Shown here: positions 1 to 6,537 of the stretch, one piece after another | How the letters are laid out: every line of letters starts with the position of its first letter | How positions within the stretch are numbered: the first letter of the stretch is position 1 | The notes under the pieces: model-generated | The model's database searches: none | The model's input: only the letters and a program-made list of their open reading frames with translations | What the model was told of the DNA's origin: nothing | From: Eimeria necatrix | Lineage: Eukaryota; Apicomplexa; Conoidasida; Eucoccidiorida; Eimeriidae | Reading direction: 5' to 3' | NCBI RefSeq assembly: GCF_000499385.1 | Contig: NW_013654346.1 | Coordinates: 17,501 to 28,008, forward strand | DNA length: 10,508 nt | Program-made: the position numbers and the translations under genes

Positions 1-69
1 TGAAGAATTTGGTTTTGGAAAACCAACAGCAGCACCACAACCACCACAACCACACCAACCAGCAGCATA

Positions 70-128
<59 letters not shown>

Positions 129-248
129 TCACCATGAGCCCCCGTCGCTGCTTAAGCGCGAGCAGTTTGGTCTTGGGGAACCCGCAGCAGCACCCCAACC
201 ACCCCCACCAGCAGCAGCAGCAGCAGCAGCAGCACAATCACCAGCAGT

Positions 249-292
<44 letters not shown>

Positions 293-372
293 GAGTCACC
301 ATGAGCCCTCGCCGCTGCTGGAGCGCGAGCAGTTTGGTCTTCCGGAACCAGCAGCAGCACCCCAACCACCCC

Positions 373-434
<62 letters not shown>

Positions 435-439
435 TTCAC
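1..439 (-). repeat. Intron 3 of the GalNAc-transferase: CAG arrays with three copies of the exon-3 end
   Basis: Long CAG runs at about 76-124, 209-233, 246-292 and 375-432 separate copies of one segment. Its core (plus strand) starts at cat 300 and cat 133 and repeats the last 42 coding bases of exon 3 (cat at 440) plus the GTGA donor. The copy at 300 is identical over 42 bases; the copy at 133 differs at four. Each copy is followed (plus strand) by a shared GCAGCAGCACCCCAACCACC tract absent from the true exon. Bases 1-65 are a more diverged third copy cut by the window edge. Confidence 0.85.
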
Positions 440-693
440 CATGAGCCCTCGCCGCTGCTGGAGCGCGAGCAGTTTGGTCTTGGGGAGCGCCTGTGCCACG
501 TAGCGGGGGAGGTGTCTGTACAGCTCAGGATGGGTTCCGGGATTTGAAAAGTCATTTACAATTATCATTTCTTTTAAAAGTTTCGGAGAAGTTCTGTTGA
601 AGACGGAGTGCAGCGAGCGCAGCAGCGCGGACAGCAGCTCGTTGTGCAGCACCACCACCACGGACACCTCCTGCGCTGCTGCTGCTGCTGCGC

Positions 694-733
<40 letters not shown>

Positions 734-831
734 GAACTCTGCCCGCAGCTCCGCGCACTCCGCTGTGTCGAAGGAAGGCACTGGCCGGTCCAAACTCAAA
801 GTGTCGCTCAACGCAGAGTTGAAGCAGTAAC
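440..831 (-). CDS. GalNAc-transferase exon 3: first part of the GT-A catalytic fold
   Basis: The acceptor is GCTGCTGCGCAG|GTTACTGC and the donor is CTCATG|GTGAAT. The exon is 392 nt, or 130 codons after completing the split Gly. It carries SALSDTLSLDRPVPSF, a Cys, a poly-Ala/Gly insert of about 20 residues from CTG repeats at 673-734 (plus strand), SVVVVLHNELLSALL, IIVNDFS and LLALQQRRGLM. Family members continue after EQR-GL with R-AR---A, so the next exon should begin there. It is not in the window. The first Asp of the nucleotide-binding VDD is Asn. Confidence 0.85.
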
Positions 832-835
832 CTGC

Positions 836-920
<85 letters not shown>

Positions 921-1587
921 GCAGCAGCAGCAGCAGCAGCAGTGCAGCAGCAGCAGCAGCAGTGCAGCAGCAGCAGCAGTGCAGCAGCAGCAGCAGCAGC
1001 AGCAGAGAATAAGGAGATATGCACAAAAGTGCAAGGGAAGATCTACAATTAATGTCAACCATTGAGACATATTTGGATTAAAAGTATTTGTGGAAAAATA
1101 AATAAAATGAATTTTATTTAATTCTTTTAATTCAAAATTCAAAATTAATTCTTTTAATTAAATAAAATAAAATTAAACTGGAAGCACCCGCTTGCTCCGC
1201 AGCTACAGTCTCCCCTTGAAAGCGTGCAGCAGCAGCAGCAACTGCTGCAGCAGCAGCAGCAACTGCAGCAGCAGCAGCAGCAACTGCTGCAGCAGCAGCA
1301 GCAACTGCTGCAGCAGCAGCAGCAACTGCTGCAGCAGCAGCAACTGCTGCAGCAGCAGCAACTGCTGCAGCAGCAGCAACTGCTGCCGCTGCTGCCACTG
1401 CTGCTGCTCCTGCTACTTCTCCTGCTGCTGCTGCATTTACTGCTGCTGCTGCTGCATTTGCTGCTGCTGCTGCTGCATTTACTGCTGCTGCTGCTGCATT
1501 TACTGCTGCTGCTGCTGCTGCTGCAATTACTCGTATAGTAGAGGCGCAGCTTCTCTTCGGTTTGATGCTACTGCAACTGCTGCTACA

Positions 1588-1622
<35 letters not shown>

Positions 1623-3314
1623 AGCAATTACCTTTGTAGGAGAGTCGCAGCTGCTCTTCAGTTTGCTGCTGCAGCGGGGGCTTCGGCTCCCACAGGCGGC
1701 GGCCAGCAGCATCAACTCCGACGCGGCCGTGGAGGAATTCTTCAGTTGCTCCTTTGAAGACCTGCGCAAACAATGCAGTCTAGCTAGCTAGCTAGCTGGC
1801 TAGCTAGCTAGCTGGCTAGCTGGCTAGCTAGCTGGCTAGCTGGCTAGCTAGCCAGCTAGCTGGCTGGCTGGCTGGGTGGCTTGATAGGTGGCTCGCTAGG
1901 TCGCTAGCTAGCTAGCTAGCTAGCTAGCTAGCTAGGTGGCTTGGTAGCTGGCTAGCTAGCTAGCTAGCTAGCTAGCTAGGTGCCTTGGTGGCTGGCTGGC
2001 TGGCTAGCTAGCTAGCTGGCTGGGTGGCTGGCGAGTTGGCTGGGTGGCTAGCTGGCTGCCTGGCTGGCTAGCAACATGGTTAGCTAGCTAGCTAGCTGCC
2101 TCGTTGGCTGGCTAGCTAGCTAGCTGGCTAGACGGCTAGCTAGCTAGCTAGCTGCCTAGCGCTGGCTGGAAGAAGAGCTAGCTGGGCAGCCAGACAGGTA
2201 GCTAGCTAGCCAGCTAGCTAGCTAGGCAGCTAGCTAGCTAGGCAGCTAGCTTGGCTGAGAGCTAGCTACGCAGCCAGCTAGCCACAACAGCGAACTAGCC
2301 AGCAAGCTAGAAGGATAGCTGCCTCAAGAACTGGTTAGCTAGCTAGCTAGCCGGAGAGCTAGCAAGCTAGCTAGCTAGCTGGAGCGCCAGCTAGCTAGCT
2401 AGCTAGCTAAAAAGCCGCAAGCGCAGATGCCACCAAGACTTTCGCTATCTACCCAACCCCCAACTGGAGATGCAGCTACACAGCTAGCTAGCTAGCTAGC
2501 TAGCCAGCTAGCTAGCTAGCTAGCTAGCTAGCTATATGGCTGGCTAGCTATATGGCTAGTTAGCTGGCTAGCTAGCTAGCAAGCTGGGTAGCTAGCTAGC
2601 TAGCTAGCTATATGGCTAGCTAGCTATATGGCTAGTTAGCTGGCTAGCTGGCTAGCTAGCTGGCTAGCTAGCTAGCTAGCTAGCTAGCTAGCTGTTTGGG
2701 CGCACCGTCTCTGTTCTCTCGGAGACGGTGAGGAGGGCGGGAAGGCCTTTGACGAGAATTTCAGTTTGGTTAAATTCGAATTCGTTATCCGCTGATTTAG
2801 GGTTTGGGTGGCTGCTGAGTTCTCTGGGGGCCCCCAAACCCTTCTGCGGCTCCAAACCCTCAAACCCTAAACCCTCCTTTCCCAAAACCCTAAACCCTAA
2901 ACCCTCGCCCCCGCAACAACCCGCAGCAAACAAGTACAAACTTATGCACGAAAACCCCAAAAGGGCCCCCAGCCCAAACCACAAAAGCAAAACCCTAAAC
3001 AAGCTGGGGGCCCCCAGGGGGCCCCCCGGGGGGCCCCCTAGGGGCCCCCCAGGGGGGCCCCCCAGGGGGCCCCCAGGGGGGGCCCCCGGGGGCCCCTCTC
3101 CCTTGACCTTAGCTGCGTGGCGCTGCCTCGGAGACCCCTGGGGGCCCCCAGGGGGGCCCCCAGAGGGGCCCCCAGGGGGGCCCCCAGAGGGGCCCCCAGG
3201 GGGGCCCCCAGGGGAGGCCCCGGAGGGGGCCCCAGGGGGGCCCCCAGGGGGGCCCCCGGCGTTGGGGGAATGCTGGAGGGGAGAGACACCCCCTTTGCGT
3301 CTCTGCAGCGCCAT
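440..3314 (-). CDS. Polypeptide N-acetylgalactosaminyltransferase (GT27 family), 5' part, three exons, continues past base 1
   Basis: Family role: transfers GalNAc from UDP-GalNAc to Ser/Thr at the start of mucin-type O-glycans in the Golgi. Exons 3314-2706, 1761-1632 and 831-440 join in frame (1131 nt, 377 codons). Visible order: Pro/Gly-rich cytoplasmic tail (about residues 1-104), one membrane segment (about 105-133), a Gly-rich stem with an NQT sequon, then the catalytic start: LSDTLSLDRPVP, SVVVVLHNELLSALL, HSVFNRTSPKLLKEMIIV, NDFS and LLALQQRRGLM. These match, in order, the family's SD(R)ISL-R-LPD, SVIIVFHNE-WSTLLR, SV-(N)R(S)P, EIILVDD and EQR-GL blocks. The splice TAC AAA G|GT TAC restores phase exactly. 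The DxH metal site and the lectin domain lie outside the window. The expected VDD is VND here, and a poly-Ala insert precedes the first beta strand. The family call is strong; exon 1 membership rests on type II topology and matching phase 0. Confidence 0.82.
833..1010. repeat. CAG trinucleotide array in GalNAc-transferase intron 2
   Basis: Nearly uninterrupted CAG on the plus strand with a few GTG-CAG and AAC-GCAG breaks. It lies directly upstream (minus strand) of the exon 3 acceptor, so the transcript reads CUG up to the AG. It appears as poly-Cys, Leu or Ala in arbitrary frames; no coding role is supported. Confidence 0.9.
1011..1226. other. Non-repeat interior of intron 2
   Basis: A+T-rich stretch (1015-1180) and a short unique stretch (1181-1226). 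No conserved coding signal was seen on either strand. Open frames here end in hydrophobic A+T translation and match nothing I recognise. Confidence 0.5.
1227..1530. repeat. Paired CAG and CTG minisatellites forming a large inverted repeat
   Basis: 1227-1380 repeats an 18-21 base unit, CAACTGCTGCAGCAGCAG-like. 1381-1530 repeats a 21-base unit, TGCTGCTGCTGCTGC plus ATTTAC. The left half is CAG-rich and the right half CTG-rich, so about 150 bases on each side could pair in single-stranded DNA or RNA. In the right half GCATTTAC occurs at 1433, 1475 and 1496 with a GCATTTGC variant at 1454, spaced by 21. Confidence 0.85.
1523..1576 (-). repeat. Diverged copy of the exon 2 3' end with its donor
   Basis: Ungapped comparison with 1624-1677 gives 41 of 54 identical bases. 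The copy reads HQTEEKLRLYYT on the minus strand, against QQTEEQLRLSYK in exon 2, and keeps GTAATTGC, the exon 2 donor. It lies inside intron 2, about 100 bases downstream of the true exon end. It is a fossil duplication or an alternative exon end. Confidence 0.75.
1632..1761 (-). CDS. GalNAc-transferase exon 2: stem to catalytic domain linker
   Basis: The acceptor is TTGTTTGCGCAG|GTCTTC and the donor is TACAAAG|GTAATTGC. The 130-nt exon starts in phase 0 and ends with one extra base. It encodes VFKGATEEFLHGRVG, then RRLWEPKPPLQQQ and TEEQLRLSYK. It joins exon 3 as SYKG|YCFN, which lands on the family's K-F/Y-FN-SD region just before the catalytic domain. Both splice sites are good and the phase match is exact. 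Confidence 0.78.
1784..2694. repeat. AGCT tetranucleotide array filling GalNAc-transferase intron 1
   Basis: About 900 bases of AGCT/GCTAGC with GGCT and TGGC variants. The unit is its own reverse complement, so both strands read alike and the array can fold on itself in any register. TAG occurs in every frame on both strands, which excludes coding. A unique island at about 2408-2482 interrupts it and has no recognisable content. The array lies wholly between the exon 1 donor (2705) and the exon 2 acceptor (1762). Confidence 0.9.
2706..3314 (-). CDS. GalNAc-transferase exon 1: cytoplasmic tail, membrane anchor, stem
   Basis: The start is placed at ATG 3314-3312 because its context, AAAATGG, is favourable. 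The frame stays open upstream to about 3464, but that part has no ATG, only a GTG at 3449 behind a TAA. The tail (about 104 residues) is Pro/Gly repeat encoded by GGGGCCCC units. A hydrophobic run, LFRVLLLWFGLGALLGFSC and onward, gives a single type II anchor at about residues 105-133. The stem is partly encoded by telomere-like heptamers read as GLGF/RVLG, then has NQT, a possible N-glycosylation site. The donor is ACG|GTGCGC (2705-2704), phase 0, fitting exon 2. GTGCGC is a weak donor, so the 3' boundary is the least certain point. An upstream 5' exon cannot be excluded. Confidence 0.65.
2853..2907 (-). repeat. Telomere-like heptamers inside coding sequence (GalNAc-transferase stem)
   Basis: Plus-strand CAAACCCTAAACCCT runs with C-rich breaks lie in the open frame of exon 1. 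On the minus strand they read GLGFRVLG and GLGFEGLE, placing the heptamer in the lumenal stem just after the membrane segment. Confidence 0.75.
3005..3262 (-). repeat. GGGGGCCCCC repeats coding the Pro/Gly-rich cytoplasmic tail
   Basis: Self-complementary G5C5-like units are read on the minus strand as GGPPGGPLGGPP and GGPSGGPP. The same repeat type is noncoding at 4798-5640. Frames on the plus strand give near-mirror Pro/Gly ORFs, which I treat as shadows. Confidence 0.8.
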
Positions 3315-3316
3315 TT

Positions 3317-3368
3317 TGCTGCTGCTGCTGCTGCTGCTGCTGCTAGCTAGCTGCTGCTGCTGCTGCTG
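3317..3368. repeat. CTG array with an embedded AGCT unit in the presumed 5' leader
   Basis: CTG repeats are broken by CTAGCTAG at about 3343-3350, joining the two main satellite types of the window in one short tract. It ends next to the start ATG at 3314. Confidence 0.8.
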
Positions 3369-3460
3369 CAGATCTGGGAAGGAGACAGGGGGCCCCCCGG
3401 GTGGAGACAGGGGCCCCCTGGAAGAGTCTGTTGGCGATAAAGGGCTCACGCAAAGGGCGA

Positions 3461-3508
3461 GGGTTTAGGGTTTAGGGTTTAGGGTTTAGGGTTTGGGGTT
3501 TAGGGTTT
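3461..3508 (+). repeat. TTTAGGG telomere-like array upstream of the GalNAc-transferase start
   Basis: About six TTTAGGG units, one changed to TTTGGGG. It lies 150 bases upstream of the chosen ATG on the minus strand, in the presumed 5' UTR or promoter. Confidence 0.85.
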
Positions 3509-4071
3509 TCATTTTTGCAGGGAAGGGGAATAGGCACGGGTGCCGACGCAACACGGCAGGGGCCCCTGAAACGGAGAGGTTTTGAATCAAATGACTGTTA
3601 AATAAATAAATAATTAATTAAATAAATAATTAATTAATTAAAAATAATTAAATTAAATTAAAAAGAACCAAAAAGGGAGAGAAGGCGCAAGTAATACGCT
3701 GAGACAGACTCGGTGGCGCTGCTGCTGCTGCTGCTGCTGCAGCAGCAGCAGCAAGTGGTCCTCGAGACTCTGTCGCTGTTTAAATTTGTGAAAATAATAA
3801 AATAAATAAATAAATAAATAAATAAAAATAAATAAATAAATAAATTTAATTCAAATAAACCATTTGTGGCTTTATTTCCGCCTAGGTCTGCGCCACCGAG
3901 CTGTCTAGACACCCGAAACGACGCGGCTCAACAGCCCAGAGTCGTTTTCGTTTCTTCTTTCCAATCAAATCATTTTATTTCTCAAATTCTTTTATTCATT
4001 TCAAATTTTGTCATTTAAAATGCTTTTATCTTCTTAAAGTCGACGGAGCAGCAGCAGCAACCCCCTGCTGC
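3509..4071. other. Intergenic: A+T arrays, no gene recognised
   Basis: A+T arrays at 3598-3660 (TTAATTAA type) and 3788-3845 (AAAT type) are separated by mixed sequence. The stretches 3661-3716, 3755-3787 and 3860-4070 show no recognisable coding on either strand. The minus ORF at 3912-3658 is mostly translated AAAT array plus CAG array. Confidence 0.6.
3718..3753. repeat. CTG/CAG palindrome
   Basis: (GCT)n passes directly into (GCA)n around a central CTGCAG. The inner 28 bases (about 3726-3753) are a perfect palindrome with no loop. Confidence 0.85.
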
Positions 4072-4106
4072 AAACCCTAAACCCTAAACCCTAAACCCTA
4101 GACCCT
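4072..4106 (-). repeat. AAACCCT telomere-like array
   Basis: About five plus-strand AAACCCT units, the last changed to AGACCCT, beside the second AGCT array. Confidence 0.85.
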
Positions 4107-4136
4107 CTGCAGTCAGAACCCGAAACCCAGTGGGTG

Positions 4137-4653
4137 GGTAGCTAGCTTACTGGCTAGCTAGCTAGCTAGCTAAACCCAGTAGTGGCTAGCTAGCTAGCTG
4201 CCTCCCGCCAGCCATTTGCACACAGCTGCAAGTAGCTAGCTACAGCTAGCTGCGCCGCAGCAGCTGGCCGCAGCTAGCCAGGAGTGGCCAACCATAACTA
4301 GCTAGCTGTGGCTAGCCAAGTGCAGCTAGCCGTAGCCAGCAGATCAGCGACAGCTAGCTAGCCGTGGAAAGCTAGCTAGCTGTAGATAGCTAGCTAGCTG
4401 CAGCTAGCTATCTACAGCTAGCTAGCTGCAGCTAGCAAGGCGTAGCTCGCTAGCTGTGGCTAGCTAGCTGCAGCCAGTCGCAGGTAGCCAGCTAGCTGTA
4501 GCGAGCCAGCTGTAGCTAGCTAGCTGCAGCCAGCTAGCTGCAGCTAGCTAGCCACAGCCAGCTAACTGCAGCCAACTTACTCTAGCTGGCTAGCTGCAGC
4601 TAGCTAGCTGCAACCAGCTTGCTCTAGCTAGCTAGCTGCAGCTAGCTAGCTGA
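4137..4653. repeat. Second AGCT tetranucleotide array
   Basis: Same self-complementary tetramer as in intron 1, but more mixed with TGCAGC and TGTAGC steps, giving CTAGCTGCAGCTAG-type palindromes. It lies upstream of the GalNAc-transferase start. Its right edge is followed by ACCGTCTCTG (4654-4663), the same ten bases that flank the first array at 2704-2713. Confidence 0.85.
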
Positions 4654-4663
4654 ACCGTCTCTG

Positions 4664-4797
4664 CTGCACCCGGGGCCCCAAAGACTTCAAAAAGAAAAAG
4701 ACAATTAACATTGACTTAAATGAGTTAAATGACTTTTCCAATTCTTCTAATTTACAAATGAACTTCCAGACATCAAAGACACCCCACAAAACGCTAC
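4664..4797. other. Short unique stretch between the AGCT and GGGGCCCC arrays
   Basis: A+T-rich, with no recognised coding. On the minus strand there is a pyrimidine run ending TTTTTCTTTTTGAAG (around 4684-4698), an acceptor-like site, followed by about 28 bases ending CAGAGACG|GT. A tiny 5' leader exon is possible but unproven. Confidence 0.3.
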
Positions 4798-5640
4798 AAG
4801 GGGGCCCCAAACAATCCTACCCGGGGCCTCAACAAAAGGGCACAACGGGGGCCCCCGGGGGGCCCCGGGGGCCCCCGGGGGCCCCCCTGGGCCCCCGTTG
4901 TGCCCTTTTGGGGGCCCCCGGGGGCCCCCCGGGGCCCCCGGAAGACCCCGGAGGGCTCTGGGGGCCCCCGGAGGCCCGCTGGGGCCTCTGGGGGCCCCTG
5001 TGGGGGCCCCCTGGGGATTCAAAAGGGTCTTTAGAAGGGGCCCCCAGGACTTCTGGGGGCCCCTAGGGATCCCCAGGGCTGTTGGGGGCCCCTAGGGGCC
5101 CCCAAGGGGTTCACTGGCCCCAGGGGCCCCCAGGGCATTTGGGGGCCCCTAGGGGCCCCCAGGATCTCGTAGGGGCCCCTAAAGCCTGTGGCCAGAGGGG
5201 GCCCCCAGGGGGAACTTTGGGGGCCCTGTGGGGCCCCACACCCAGGGGCCCCCACGGCTCCTAGAGGAGACTTCAGGGGGCCCCCAGGGGCCCCAAAAGA
5301 GCCTCTAGGGGGCCCTAGGGGCCCTAAAAGACCTTTAGGGGCCCCTAGGGGCCCCTAAATAGCCTCTGGGGGCCCCTAGGGGCCCCCAAATGTTCTTTAA
5401 GGGCCTCGAGGGGCCCCTGAATGGTCTTTAGGGGCCCCCAGGGGCCCCCAAGGGCCCCCATGGCCAAATAAAATCCCAAGAGTCCCTAGGGGGCCCCCCT
5501 GGGACCCCCCAGGGGGCCCCCAAGGGGCCCCTCTGGGGCCCCCCTGGGGCCCCCTTAGGGGCCCCGCAGGGGGCCCCTCAGGGGGCCCCCTTAGGGGCCC
5601 CCTGGGGGCCCCCTGGGGGCCCCCTGGGGGCCCCTAAAGG
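4798..5640. repeat. GGGGCCCC/CCTAGG-type G+C repeat field
   Basis: Irregular units of roughly 40-50 bases centred on GGGGGCCCCTAGGGGCCCCC, separated by variable 10-20 base spacers. Both strands give Gly/Pro-rich open frames (for example minus 5022-4747, plus 4758-5066) with no conserved domain, so none is called as a gene. The field lies between the RhoGAP-like gene's stop and the GalNAc-transferase. Confidence 0.85.
4833..4910. repeat. Perfect 22-base inverted repeat with G+C-rich loop
   Basis: The arms 4833-4854 and 4889-4910 are exact reverse complements. The 34-base loop is itself made of G and C runs that can pair. The arms include the non-satellite segment AAAAGGGCACAACG, so this is more than chance pairing of the repeat. 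Confidence 0.9.
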
Positions 5641-5717
5641 GTTCGCTTTGGGTGCTTTGGGCGATGCGATTTTGTTAGTCTATTTTGTGGATTGCATTGT
5701 TTTGAAGTGCAGCATTT

Positions 5718-5811
5718 AAATGGATTAAATAAATTAAATAATTGTTTTTTAATTAAATTAATTAATTTAATTATTTAAATTGAATTAAATTAATTAATTT
5801 AATTAAGTGCT
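5718..5811. repeat. TTAATTAA/AAATT array just downstream of the RhoGAP-like stop
   Basis: Mostly A and T, self-complementary pentamer and tetramer units, starting right after the TGA at 5814-5812 on the minus strand. It would form the 3' UTR. 5641-5717 is ordinary sequence without a signal I recognise. Confidence 0.8.
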
Positions 5812-5885
5812 TCACTCTTCTTCTTCGGACTCTTCTTCAGAAGACTCTTCCGAACTTTCTTCTGAAGAAGAGGAAGAGGAGGAGC
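5812..5885 (-). CDS. RhoGAP-like final exon: acidic Ser/Glu C-terminus and stop
   Basis: The acceptor is TTTATTTTCTTCAG|GCTCC. The split codon A|GC gives Ser, then Ser and Glu blocks (SSEESSEESSEEESEEEE) run to TGA 5814-5812. Same composition as the acidic block in the previous exon and exact phase, so the link is firm even though the tail is simple sequence. Confidence 0.72.
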
Positions 5886-6361
5886 CTGAAGAAAATAAAT
5901 TAAAACAAATTAAATTAAATTAAATAATTAATTAATTAAATTAATTAAAATAATTAAATTAATTAATTAATTTAATTTAATTTAATTAATTAAATTGTAT
6001 TTGATAAAGGCTGCGCATTTTACTTCTCACGAAGAAGCCGTAGGAAGCACATTTTATATTTAGAGCTGCAGCAGGGTTTAGGGTTTAGGGTTTAGGGTTT
6101 AGGGTTTAGGGTTTAAAGTTTAGGGTTTAGGGTTTAGAGTTTAGGGTTTAGGGTTTAGGGTTTAGGGTTTAGGGTTTGAGGTTTGAAGTTTACTGGAGGG
6201 TGCTTTGCTGGGTTTTGCAGCTGCTGGTTGTTTTGCTTTTGCTGCTGCTGCTGGTGCTTTTGCTGCTGCTGCTGCTGCTGCTGGTGCTGCTGCTTCTGCA
6301 GGTTTGACTGAGACCTTTGGCAGCGCAGCAGCAGCAGCAGCAGCAGGCTTTTGCTGCTTGT

Positions 6362-6392
<31 letters not shown>

Positions 6393-6465
6393 AGATCCCT
6401 TTGCAGCTGCGGGGCCCTTCTCGTCGCTGCTGCTGCTGCTCTCCTCCTCGGACTCCTCTTCAGAC

Positions 6466-6537
<72 letters not shown>

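Noticed and set aside
1..440. CRISPR-like array of repeats and spacers
   Set aside because: The spacers are CAG runs, the repeats are copies of an exon end, and the genome is eukaryotic.
608..1012. Plus-strand ORF rich in Gln, Cys and Ser
   Set aside because: It is the antisense shadow of GalNAc-transferase exon 3 and the CAG arrays; the minus frame holds the conserved motifs.
1181..1226. Possible echo of the exon 2 start (TTCAAGGGGAGACTG against TTCAAAGGAGCAACTG)
   Set aside because: The match is short, needs gaps and has no acceptor; it could be chance, unlike the echo at 1523-1576.
2408..2482. Unique island within the first AGCT array as a possible mini-exon
   Set aside because: An in-phase 15-base reading can be drawn, but its splice sites are poor and exons 1 and 2 already join in phase.
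3447..3449. Start of GalNAc-transferase exon 1 at codon 3449
   Set aside because: The codon is GTG, preceded by an in-frame TAA; ATG at 3314 has a good context and still precedes the membrane segment.
4747..5264. Several Gly/Pro/Ala-rich open frames on both strands
   Set aside because: They follow directly from GGGGCCCC repeats, look alike on both strands, and have no conserved domain or splice logic.
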